From positions 84,706 to 148,705 of the forward strand of contig NZ_FNCY01000010.1 in NCBI RefSeq assembly GCF_900099695.1: 64,000 nt of DNA. The letters run 5' to 3'. Source of the stretch: Propionivibrio dicarboxylicus (GTDB lineage Bacteria > Pseudomonadota > Gammaproteobacteria > Burkholderiales > Rhodocyclaceae). Position numbers and translations under genes: made by a program. Under the pieces are notes generated by a model, which saw only the letters and a list, made by a program, of their open reading frames with translations, ran no database searches and had not been told where the DNA came from. Positions 28,901 through 36,250 of this stretch are shown here, one piece after another (within the stretch, counting starts at the first letter, position 1; the number at the start of each line of letters is the position of its first letter).

Positions 28901-28983
28901 GGTGAGAAGCCCATCATCGCGATGGACGACCCCCCGAGTCCTGCGGTGCATATTCTGAAAAACTGCCGCCGTGTCACGTTCAT
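25918..28983 (-). CDS. fdnG: Formate dehydrogenase alpha subunit, selenoprotein (in-frame UGA = Sec196)
   Basis: This is a 1021-residue Mo/W-bis-MGD catalytic subunit of the periplasm-facing respiratory formate dehydrogenase. It begins MNVTRRQFFRIC, a twin-arginine signal. The N-terminal [4Fe-4S] motif is CPYCSVSCG...CPKG. A TGA at 28396-28398 interrupts the frame within QARI-U-HAPTVA and is read as selenocysteine. It is residue 196, the same number as in E. coli FdnG, followed by the conserved His. The frame resumes cleanly to 25918, including NHWVDIKNADLILVMGGNPAE and the C-terminal MoCo-dinucleotide-binding domain. AAGGAG precedes the start at 28983. A gene caller that stops at UGA would split it into two false genes. 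The operon continues with fdnH and fdnI. Confidence 0.96.
28353..28398 (-). promoter_or_regulatory. Bacterial SECIS hairpin of fdnG
   Basis: Right after the UGA, CACGCCC pairs with GGGCGTG at the base. The upper minihelix is GG-[U]-GGCC closed by GGC-U-CC around the loop AGUCU. Counting the U of UGA as 1, the bulged base is U17 and the loop carries G23 and U24, the three positions known as SelB determinants in E. coli fdhF/fdnG SECIS elements. Confidence 0.9.
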
Positions 28984-29228
28984 TGAGTCTTCTCCTTTTC
29001 GGTTACGACTTCGAACCACGCCTGAAACAGGTATTACAGAGGGAATGCCAACCCACTGAACCATTCTATATGAAAATCGAGTTTTCGCTCCGGCGCATTC
29101 GAGTCGTCGAGCATATCGAGAGTTCCCCTGGATGGATTGACCGGGCGCGCCGCGTCGGGGATACTTTCAGGTCTTCGCTGGTCGCTTCGGCCAACCGTCC
29201 CCTTGTTTGTGTGCAAAGGTGTCCTGAA

Positions 29229-30200
29229 ATGATTCGAAAGAACTGGCGCGCGTTCCTTGCTGCGGCCCTGCTCTGCGCTTCCGCCACCGTCGTGGCCGAA
29301 ACCTGGCCCAGCCGCATGATCCGCATCGTCGTGCCGACGGCGCCGGGCAGTTCGGTCGATATCGTTGCACGCCTGGTCGGCGAGAAGCTCGGCCCGATGC
29401 TCGGCCAGACCGTCATCGTCGAGAACAAGCCGGGGGCCAACGGCACCATCGGCGTCGATGCCGTCGTCAATTCACGCGATGGGCATACGCTGTTGCTCGG
29501 CTACAACGGCCCGCTCACCGTGTCGCCGTCGCTGACGCCGAAGCCGCCGTACAACGTCCAGCGCGATCTGGCGCCGATCGCGTTGGTGGTGACGCAGCCG
29601 AACGTGCTGGCGGTGCGTGCCGATCTCAAGGTCAATTCGCTCAAGGAGTTGATCGCGTTGGCGAAAAGCAAGCCGGGCACGCTCGATTACGCCTCCGTCG
29701 GACTCGGTTCCTTGTCGAACCTGTCGATGGAACTCTTGAAGATGCAGAGCGGTTCCTATCTTGTGCACATTCCGTTCAACGGCGGTCCTCCGGCGGCCCT
29801 GGCGCTGAGTCGCGGCGACGTGCACGTGATGTTTGCCGCGCTCTCGAATGTGCAGCCGCTCGTCAAGGCAGGCAAGGTCAAGTTGCTGGCGGTATCGAAT
29901 GCGAAGCGTTCGGCGGCGGTGCCGGATTTGCCGACGGTCGCCGAATCGGGCTTCCCCGGTTTCGATGCAACGACCTGGAATGGCTTCCTGGCCCCGGCGA
30001 GCATGCCGGCCGAGACGGTGGCGCGGCTCAACAAACTGATTGTCCAGATCGTGCAAATGCCGGATGTGCAACAGCGCCTGGCGACGGCCGGCGCCGAAGT
30101 CGTGCATGGCGGAACGCCCGAGCAGTTCGGCGCACTGCTCAAGCATGAAACGGCCGCCTGGACCAAGGTGATCGAACGCTCGGGCATCAAACTCGAATAG
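29229..30200 (+). CDS. Bug/TctC-family periplasmic solute-binding protein
   Basis: This 323-residue receptor belongs to the tripartite tricarboxylate transporter type that is expanded in Betaproteobacteria. A Sec signal (FLAAALLCASATVVAE) precedes WPSRMIRIVVPTAPGSSVDIVARL, then PGANGTIGVDAV, PYNVQRDLAPIALV and GDVHVMFAALSNVQPLVKAG, all typical. The start at 29229 follows AAAGGTG; the frame upstream is open but runs through the fdnG promoter region. No TctA/TctB membrane genes are near, so it is an orphan receptor. It is divergent from fdnG. The ligand is unknown. Confidence 0.92.
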   Translation: MIRKNWRAFLAAALLCASATVVAETWPSRMIRIVVPTAPGSSVDIVARLVGEKLGPMLGQTVIVENKPGANGTIGVDAVVNSRDGHTLLLGYNGPLTVSPSLTPKPPYNVQRDLAPIALVVTQPNVLAVRADLKVNSLKELIALAKSKPGTLDYASVGLGSLSNLSMELLKMQSGSYLVHIPFNGGPPAALALSRGDVHVMFAALSNVQPLVKAGKVKLLAVSNAKRSAAVPDLPTVAESGFPGFDATTWNGFLAPASMPAETVARLNKLIVQIVQMPDVQQRLATAGAEVVHGGTPEQFGALLKHETAAWTKVIERSGIKLE

Positions 30201-30258
30201 TTTTTTTGTGTCGTGAGAATCGACGGGTTGTTTTTTACGCAATGGAGATAGAGAAGTC

Positions 30259-30846
30259 GTGCAACTGAAAATGTCTGAAAATTCGCTGTTCGCCATCCTG
30301 ATGCGCTCACCGTGGTGGATCAGTTTTGCCGTTGCTGCCGTCATTGCGCTGCTCGGCAAGATCATTGCGTCCGGCGAGTACTTTTCCTACGGCGTCGCGT
30401 TTACGCTGCCGTTCATCGTTGTCGGGTCGATTTCCGCATGGAAGCAACGTAACGAGCCGAGTGCCGCACGCGTCGAAGACACGATCGAAGCGGTTTCGGC
30501 GATGTCATGGCGTGAGTTTTCCGGCCTGATGGAAAAAGCCTTCGAACGCGATGGCTTTACCGTCAAGCGTATCGATGGCGCCGCCGACTTCCTGCTCGAA
30601 AAGCAGGGGCGTACGTCGGTGGTCTGCTGCAAGCGTTGGAAGGCCGCCAGCCAGGGCGTCGAGCCGCTGCGTGAATTGGAAGCGGCGCGCGAGGCGCGGG
30701 AAGCACGCGAGGCCTTGTACGTCTCGGCGAATGGCGTCTCCGACGCCGCCCGCCAGTTCGCCAAGGAACACCGGATGGCCCTGATGCTGGCGCCGCAACT
30801 GGCGCGTTTGCTGCGTTTGCCGCGGAAATCGTTGCCGCGGAAGTGA
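30259..30846 (+). CDS. Membrane-anchored Mrr-like restriction-endonuclease-fold protein
   Basis: This is a 195-residue protein. Residues about 10-58 form two membrane helices (WWISFAVAAVIALLGKII; GVAFTLPFIVVGSIS). The rest resembles a type IV restriction (Mrr-cat) PD-(D/E)XK fold: MSWREFSGLMEKAFERDGF, RIDGAADFLLEKQGR and VVCCKRWKA, with Asp and the C-x-K position in place of the common QxK. It starts at GTG 30259 behind GGAGATAGAG. It lies 16 bases before mscS and probably shares its transcript. Such membrane-linked Mrr domains are usually quality-control or unknown proteins rather than restriction systems, and there is no methylase here. Confidence 0.75.
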   Translation: MQLKMSENSLFAILMRSPWWISFAVAAVIALLGKIIASGEYFSYGVAFTLPFIVVGSISAWKQRNEPSAARVEDTIEAVSAMSWREFSGLMEKAFERDGFTVKRIDGAADFLLEKQGRTSVVCCKRWKAASQGVEPLRELEAAREAREAREALYVSANGVSDAARQFAKEHRMALMLAPQLARLLRLPRKSLPRK

Positions 30847-30862
30847 CCTCAGGAGGATGGCG

Positions 30863-31684
30863 ATGAACGAACAACTGCGAACACTCGATCATTTCAAGGT
30901 GTCGGCGATCGACATGGCGGTCCGCTTCGGCCCCAAGCTTGTTGTTGCTCTTGTCATTCTCTTCATCGGACATCTGCTCGGGCGCTGGGTCGGTCGGCTT
31001 GTCGAGCGGTTGCTCGTGCGCCTCAAGTTCGAGGCGCCGGTGCGCGTGTTGCTGGTGCGCACTGCGCATCTGATTGTTTTCGGTTTCTTCATCATCATGG
31101 CGCTGCAGAATCTCGGCGTCGAACTCCTGCCGCTGATCGCCGGCCTCGGTGTCGCCGGCGCCGGCGTCGCCCTGGCCATGCAGGGCATTCTCGGCAATGT
31201 CGCGGCCGGGCTGACGATCATCTTCACGCGGCCGTTTCATGTCGGCGACTATCTGTCGATCGGTACCGAGGAGGGCGAGGTTCTCGACGTTACCTTGTTC
31301 AGCACGACGCTCGGCCATACCGACCGCTCGAAGGTCATCATTCCGAACCGCAAGATCGTCGGCGAGATCATGCATAACTACAGCAACATGCGGCAGCTCG
31401 ATCTCGTCGTCGGCGTCGCGTATGACACCAACCTGGAAGCCGCTTTTCGCCTGATCAACGGGATACTCTCGGCAAATCCGCGTGTGCTGCCGGAACCGGC
31501 GCCCGTCGTCGCCGTCAGCCAACTCGCCGAGTTTGCCGTGGCGATCAGCGTCCGGCCTTGGGTCCGGGTACCCGATTACGTGGCGGCATCGGGCGAAATC
31601 AATCGGGCGATTCTTGAAACCTTCCGCGCCGAAGGTGTCGAGATTCCGGTGCCGCAACAGGAAGTCAGGATGTTAGGAGCATAG
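30863..31684 (+). CDS. Small-conductance mechanosensitive channel, MscS family
   Basis: This 273-residue channel opens on membrane tension during hypo-osmotic shock. Three N-terminal membrane helices end in the Gly/Ala-rich pore helix LIAGLGVAGAGVALAMQGILGNVAAGL, followed by the beta domain (IIFTRPFHVGDYLSIG, VIIPNRKIVGE) and the C-terminal alpha/beta domain. The start at 30863 is six bases after AGGAGG; the in-frame ATG at 30857 abuts the SD and is less likely. It probably shares a transcript with the Mrr-like gene upstream. Confidence 0.94.
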   Translation: MNEQLRTLDHFKVSAIDMAVRFGPKLVVALVILFIGHLLGRWVGRLVERLLVRLKFEAPVRVLLVRTAHLIVFGFFIIMALQNLGVELLPLIAGLGVAGAGVALAMQGILGNVAAGLTIIFTRPFHVGDYLSIGTEEGEVLDVTLFSTTLGHTDRSKVIIPNRKIVGEIMHNYSNMRQLDLVVGVAYDTNLEAAFRLINGILSANPRVLPEPAPVVAVSQLAEFAVAISVRPWVRVPDYVAASGEINRAILETFRAEGVEIPVPQQEVRMLGA

Positions 31685-31729
31685 TCACGCTTTACGGCGC
31701 TCAGCGCCATTCGTCATGGAGGATTCACC

Positions 31730-32194
31730 ATGCGTATCAGTTCAAGTGTGTTCGAGCATCTCGGGAAGATTCCACCCTGTTATACCTGCGAGGGCGCCAA
31801 TGTGTCGCCGCCTTTGTCCTGGCATGAGCTGCCGCCGGGGACGAAAAGTCTCGCGCTGATCGTCGATGATCCCGATGCGCCGGATCCCGCCGCGCCACAG
31901 CGCATCTGGGTGCATTGGGTGCTCTATAACCTCCCGGCCGATTGTGCCGGTCTGCCCGAAGACGTTGATGTCCTGCCGGCCGGGACGCGCGAGGGCCTGA
32001 ACGACTGGAAGACCACCGGCTACGGCGGCCCGTGTCCGCCGATTGGCCGGCATCGCTATTTCCATAAGCTCTATGCCTTGGATACGGTGCTGCCGGATCT
32101 GAAGGAACCGGATCGCAAGGCGCTGGAACAGGCGATGCAGGGCCATGTTTTGGCCGAAGCGCAGTGTATCGGCACCTACCAGAAAGGCGATTGA
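31730..32194 (+). CDS. YbhB/YbcL family PEBP-like protein
   Basis: This 154-residue protein belongs to the phosphatidylethanolamine-binding/Raf-kinase-inhibitor-like family. Marks are PPCYTCEGANVSPPLSW, LALIVDDPDAPDP, WVHWVLYNLP and GRHRYFHKLYALD, which together line the anion-binding pocket. There is no signal peptide, so it is cytosolic. The bacterial role is unproven. It lies on the same strand as mscS, 45 bases downstream, and may belong to that operon. Confidence 0.92.
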   Translation: MRISSSVFEHLGKIPPCYTCEGANVSPPLSWHELPPGTKSLALIVDDPDAPDPAAPQRIWVHWVLYNLPADCAGLPEDVDVLPAGTREGLNDWKTTGYGGPCPPIGRHRYFHKLYALDTVLPDLKEPDRKALEQAMQGHVLAEAQCIGTYQKGD

Positions 32195-32243
32195 CCGGGC
32201 TTCTCCGATTCATTGCGCCGGTAATGCTCCTGGCGTGTGGTGG

Positions 32244-34130
32244 CTACCAATAGCGCCCGATGCCGATCGATAGTCGCGAGGCGGCGTCGCGTTCCCAAAG
32301 GAAGCGCAGGTCGTAGCCGCCGCCGAGCGCCCGTCGAGCCTCGATGTGGGATGCCGTATAGGTGGCGAGTCGGGCGTCCAGCGGGCGCCGAAGCTCGATA
32401 CCGAGGCGCATGCCGAAATCATTGGTCGGGCGAGTCACTGCGGCAAATCCCAGGCGGGCGAATCCGGCAGCGTTGAGTGCGGTATGAGATTGCAGCGCGC
32501 CGCCGGCATTGAAGGCGGTGAACAGCGGCAGGTCGTCGATCTTCATGCCAACGGTGTAGTCAGCCTGGATTCTCGCGACGCTACAGTGCGTGCAACCGAT
32601 CCGGTCTTCTTCGCCGCCGGCGCGCAGACGCCAGCCGATACCGCGATCGCCCGGCAGGCCGGTGACCGCCGGGCGGACGCTGTCGATCGCGATCACGTCA
32701 AGGCGGGTCAGCGCGAGTCCGCCGTTGACGCTGTCGACCCGGATCTCGCCCATGCTGAGGCCGCTATTGCCGGCTTGGGCGCCGCTGACATCGAGCGCAT
32801 CGTAATAGGCGGGGCGCAGCCGCAGGAACAGTGCATCCGGCGTCTTGCCGCCATGACGGGTGCCAGCCTGTATCCAGCTCGGCGCGTTGGCCTCTTCCGG
32901 CGGCGTCGGCTCGGCGCTTCGAGTGGCAACGAGTCCGGGCGGGAGGCGTAGCCGTTCGCCGAGCGCGTCCAGATAGCCGGGCGAGGGCGGTGTCCGGTCT
33001 TTCTGTTTGTCGCTGCTCCGCCTGTATTGGTGATAGTCGATCAGCGTATCGATGATTTCATGTCGTTCCGCTAGCGACAAGGCTTGCATGCGGGCGCCGG
33101 CGATAGCCTCGCGTTTGTCGATGAGGTCGGCTACTAGCGTACGCTGCCCGGCGTTCAGGGCAGTATAGCGTTGGTGTAGCCGGGTTTGCCGGGAAGGGTG
33201 GTAGATCCGTTCGGCAACCAAGGGATGCGCACGCTCACTCGGTTCGAAGAGTTGTTGAATGACCGCCTGCGGCGCAATCCAGGGACGATTGCGCGGGATC
33301 GCCCGGACGGTATCGACGATTTCGAGCAGCTCGGCGACACGGTATGCGCAGTTGTCATGGAAGAAGTAATACGCATATCGCTTGTTCAGCACTTCCCAGC
33401 TGTGCGCCGTGATCAAGCGTGTTTCGTGCGGCGACAGGTCAAGGCGATATTCCCAGAGATCACGGAGTTCGTTTTCCCGGTAATTCGCGTCGTGAAAGAA
33501 GTAGTCGACCGGACTGAATCCACCGTCATAGCCGCCGGCGATGCCTTTGACGATGTAGAGCGCCGGGTTGTCACCGCGTGTCTCTATCGCGCCGAAATTT
33601 GCCGTCTGATCGGCCAACGCGCTGCCGCCGCGCTTGTTGAATTTCAGGAATAGATGGCCATAGTACGAGGCCGGATTGTCGAGATAGCCGTTGGCGAAAA
33701 CCAGGCTGATCGACGTGATGTCGTCGATCGGAACCCACTCGGCGAAGGCCGGGCATTCGATGTCGGCTAGCGCCTCGCGGTATTCGGCCAATTGTTCGCG
33801 CAGCCACATCAGTCGCGCCGGAAAGCGGCATTTCGCGTGCGCGTCGGGCGGGCCGGAGAGCGGGTGCAACATTGCTGCGAGCGTCGCCGCGAGTTCGGCC
33901 TCCGGGTCGGTCCGCCCATGTTCGGCCAGGAAGAAATCGGGGCTGTGGATCGCGCTGCTCACCTGGCCGGGATATCTCCACGCGCTTTCGTAATGGAGCA
34001 AACGCTGCCAAGTCGGGTTTGCGCCGAGGCTTGACGACTCCAATGCGGTGGCGCATGTGACCGTCGGCGCGGTGAGCAGGAGAATCGCAACGTGAAAGCA
34101 AGTGAGGGTACGCAGAATTGAAGTTGGCAT
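32244..34130 (-). CDS. DUF4105 (Lnb N-terminal domain-like) exported protein
   Basis: This 628-residue protein has a Sec signal peptide (LRTLTCFHVAILLLTAPTVTCA). The middle carries the DUF4105 domain: LVFANGYLDNPASYYGHLFLKF and FFHDNCAYRVAELLE, which contain the conserved His and Cys. The family includes the Gram-positive lipoprotein N-acyl transferase Lnb, but the activity of proteobacterial forms is not established. The C-terminal 200 residues look like beta strands of an outer-membrane barrel (ending LRFLWERDAASRLSIGIGRYW). It lies directly downstream of the DUF3015 gene on the same strand, separated by a terminator. Confidence 0.8.
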   Translation of the reverse strand: MPTSILRTLTCFHVAILLLTAPTVTCATALESSSLGANPTWQRLLHYESAWRYPGQVSSAIHSPDFFLAEHGRTDPEAELAATLAAMLHPLSGPPDAHAKCRFPARLMWLREQLAEYREALADIECPAFAEWVPIDDITSISLVFANGYLDNPASYYGHLFLKFNKRGGSALADQTANFGAIETRGDNPALYIVKGIAGGYDGGFSPVDYFFHDANYRENELRDLWEYRLDLSPHETRLITAHSWEVLNKRYAYYFFHDNCAYRVAELLEIVDTVRAIPRNRPWIAPQAVIQQLFEPSERAHPLVAERIYHPSRQTRLHQRYTALNAGQRTLVADLIDKREAIAGARMQALSLAERHEIIDTLIDYHQYRRSSDKQKDRTPPSPGYLDALGERLRLPPGLVATRSAEPTPPEEANAPSWIQAGTRHGGKTPDALFLRLRPAYYDALDVSGAQAGNSGLSMGEIRVDSVNGGLALTRLDVIAIDSVRPAVTGLPGDRGIGWRLRAGGEEDRIGCTHCSVARIQADYTVGMKIDDLPLFTAFNAGGALQSHTALNAAGFARLGFAAVTRPTNDFGMRLGIELRRPLDARLATYTASHIEARRALGGGYDLRFLWERDAASRLSIGIGRYW

Positions 34131-34141
34131 CGACGAAAAGG

Positions 34142-34172
34142 ACAAAACAAGGACGCCCTCGCGAGGGCGTCC
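34142..34172 (-). terminator. Terminator after the DUF3015 gene
   Basis: A perfect palindromic stem (34151-34172, arms GGACGCCCTC/GAGGGCGTCC) is followed on the minus strand by TTGTTTTG. It lies between DUF3015 and DUF4105 and could let only part of the transcript continue. Confidence 0.8.
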
Positions 34173-34202
34173 TGATGGTGTGGGCTGGCGTACGCGCTGA
34201 GT

Positions 34203-34712
34203 CTAGACGGCGCAGTGCAAACGCGTGGCCCGGTCGATGATGTTGAAGAGCGTTCCTGCCTTCTCGAGCGTTTGTTGTTCGCGGTAGTCGGGCGAGGAGA
34301 CCGCGTCGAGCACGTCGGCACGTACTGCCTCTGCTGCCTCGTTTTGCTGCGCGCGTTCGCATGAGAACAATCCCAGGGTGGCGGTGAGGTGTTCGCCCTG
34401 GCCGCGCGCCGCGTCTTCGACAATCTGGGCGTAGGCGTCACGCACCATCATGGCGGCTTTGATGTTTCGTCGCGAACAGGTTTGCGGACTGACCGTCGCC
34501 GAGGTGACGGCCGTGGTGCCCAGATCCCAGATGATGTTGGAGGTGACCGCTGCCCATTCGACATCCTTGAACAAGGCGGCGCCGATGCCGCAGTCGGAAA
34601 ACGGGTTGGGTCCCGATCCTGCCGGTTGGTTGGGGCCGACACCCGCCGCGAGGGCGATACCGGAAAGCGAGAGGGAGAATGCTGTTGCAATGAGTGTCAG
34701 AAGCTTGTTCAT
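34203..34712 (-). CDS. DUF3015 family exported protein
   Basis: This 169-residue product has a Sec signal (MNKLLTLIATAFSLSLSGIALA). The mature part, GPNPFSDCGIGAALF and NIIWDLGTTAVTSATVSPQTC, is the conserved core of DUF3015, with four cysteines that could form disulfides. AGGA is placed nine bases before the ATG at 34712. Members are periplasmic and of unknown function. It is next to a DUF4105 gene on the same strand, suggesting a shared envelope task. Confidence 0.85.
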   Translation of the reverse strand: MNKLLTLIATAFSLSLSGIALAAGVGPNQPAGSGPNPFSDCGIGAALFKDVEWAAVTSNIIWDLGTTAVTSATVSPQTCSRRNIKAAMMVRDAYAQIVEDAARGQGEHLTATLGLFSCERAQQNEAAEAVRADVLDAVSSPDYREQQTLEKAGTLFNIIDRATRLHCAV

Positions 34713-35022
34713 ATGTGTTTTTCCTGATTGATCGGGTGGTGGATAAATGCACAAGGCCATTGCGACAACTGCAGCCAAACCGCAAAAAGGCATGAGTTGC
34801 GGAAGGTGTCCTCCATTGTTGAAGAACTTGCCCGCGCCGTTGTGACGGAGCTCGTTCCTCGACGTGATTGACGGCTATTGCCTGATGAGGGTCGGCGAAG
34901 GGGCGGTTCTGAGGTGTTTTATGGACCCGGCCGACTGGTTTTTTGGGCGCAATTATCCTTGCCGTATCGCCGGGCTTGTGTGAGAAATTTCACAAAATCA
35001 AGCCGCGGCATGCACAAATCGT
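34713..35022. other. 310-base upstream region of the DUF3015 gene
   Basis: It should hold the promoter of the minus-strand DUF3015 gene. The only clear signal is the CRP-like palindrome at 34979-34994. No gene with an SD was found. Confidence 0.5.
34979..34994. promoter_or_regulatory. CRP-consensus palindrome TGTGA-N6-TCACA
   Basis: TGTGAGAAATTTCACA matches the full CRP half-sites on both arms. It sits about 265 bases upstream of DUF3015 (minus strand) and just past the stop of the next upstream gene, so DUF3015 is the likely target. The distance to the start codon is long, which weakens the link. Confidence 0.5.
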
Positions 35023-35520
35023 CTAGTTTGTTTCTGCCTGGTCGCGGGTGGGCGGGGCTTGGCGGGCGAATGCACCGGTTCGGCGCATTTCGAGGAAGAA
35101 GAACAACGCCGGTGCAAGCGTAATCCAGAGCAGCAGGAGCGGCCAAAGACGGCCCGCCGACAGGTCGTAGTTGGCGAGTAGCGCCGACCAGGGATGACCG
35201 CCGACGTAGTGGAAAAACAGGAATTCGAAGGCGATCGTCAGCGTCACCCAAAAGACTCCGCTTTGGAAAGCAGCGCCGAGCGAGGGGAATGGATGGCGTT
35301 GTACATGGCGGTAGATGATGATGCCGAGCAGTATCGCGCCGGTGAGCGTGGAGAGTTGTTGCGCCGCCGAGGCGCTCAGATAAGGCGCGTAGACGAATTC
35401 GCGGAGGGCGCCGTTTGCCATCGATACAAGGAGCATCATCAGCCAGGCGGCCAGGAGACGGCGGAGCGAGAGCGTCATCGGAAATTGTCGGTCGGAGGGT
35501 GTTCGGTCGATTTTATTCAT
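35023..35520 (-). CDS. Small polytopic membrane protein of unknown function
   Basis: This 165-residue protein has four predicted membrane helices: LLAAWLMMLLVSMANG, LSTLTGAILLGIIIYR, FWVTLTIAFEFLFFHYV and LWPLLLLWITLAPALFFFLEM. I do not recognise the family with certainty. The Met at 35478 (MTLSLRRLL) is a possible alternative start; neither start has a clear SD. It is a single gene, divergent from the FMN reductase. Confidence 0.65.
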   Translation of the reverse strand: MNKIDRTPSDRQFPMTLSLRRLLAAWLMMLLVSMANGALREFVYAPYLSASAAQQLSTLTGAILLGIIIYRHVQRHPFPSLGAAFQSGVFWVTLTIAFEFLFFHYVGGHPWSALLANYDLSAGRLWPLLLLWITLAPALFFFLEMRRTGAFARQAPPTRDQAETN

Positions 35521-35642
35521 GACGATGAAACCGCGAAGCGGTCGCCGCTGTCAATATCAGCATTGCGGAAACGGTCACGCTCTCGTCATGGTCCGGAAAT
35601 TGCTGCAGGCGTCCGTTGTTGTTATCAGAAAGGTTTGTGGAA

Positions 35643-36182
35643 ATGTCAGCTTTGAATGTCGCCGTGCTCTGCGGCAGCTTGCAGCAACCATCGCGGACGC
35701 TGGTGCTGTGCGAGGCCTTGTTGGCCAGGATTGGCGAGTTTCGGACAATCGTGCCGCAGCGGGTGGAAATTGCACAATTTGGGCGGCGTCTCGGCGCATG
35801 TTACTGGCGCAGCGAACTCCCCGAGGATATTCTCGCGCAGGTGGTTGCCGTCGAAAATGCCGACGTGCTGATTGCCGCGAGTCCTGTCCATAACGCGACC
35901 TTCTCAGGCCTGTTCAAGCATTTTCTCGATATGACGGCGATGGACTCGTTGGCCGGGAAGCCGACGCTGCTGGCGGCCACCGGCGGCAGCGCCTTGCATG
36001 GTCTGGTCATCGATCAGCAGTTGCGGCCCTTGCTGGCAATGAAACAGGCCTTGACACTGCCGATCGGCGTCTTCGCCACCGAGGCCGATTTCGTCGATCA
36101 CAAGCTGTGCAGTCTCGCCCTGGAAAAACGCATCGAACTGGCCGTCCGGCTGGCGCTACCTTTCCTGCCCGGCGCCGATTGA
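35643..36182 (+). CDS. NADPH-dependent FMN reductase, SsuE/MsuE-like
   Basis: This 179-residue flavodoxin-fold reductase carries the FMN phosphate loop AVLCGSLQQPSRTLVLCEAL and the ASPVHNATFSGLFKHFLD segment of the SsuE branch. It supplies reduced FMN to two-component monooxygenases or related enzymes. AAAGG lies before the ATG at 35643. No monooxygenase or sulfonate gene is adjacent, so its partner is unknown. Confidence 0.88.
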   Translation: MSALNVAVLCGSLQQPSRTLVLCEALLARIGEFRTIVPQRVEIAQFGRRLGACYWRSELPEDILAQVVAVENADVLIAASPVHNATFSGLFKHFLDMTAMDSLAGKPTLLAATGGSALHGLVIDQQLRPLLAMKQALTLPIGVFATEADFVDHKLCSLALEKRIELAVRLALPFLPGAD

Positions 36183-36191
36183 GATAAACGA

Positions 36192-36228
36192 ACGCCCCGG
36201 CCTTCGATGATGCGAAGGGCCGGGGCGT
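36192..36228. terminator. Hairpin between convergent genes
   Basis: ACGCCCCGGCCTTCG pairs with CGAAGGGCCGGGGCGT with one bulge. It lies between the converging FMN reductase and DUF1015 genes and probably acts on both transcripts, although neither side has a strong T tract. Confidence 0.6.
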
Positions 36229-36250
36229 CGGCTCGATAAGTACCTGTCAT

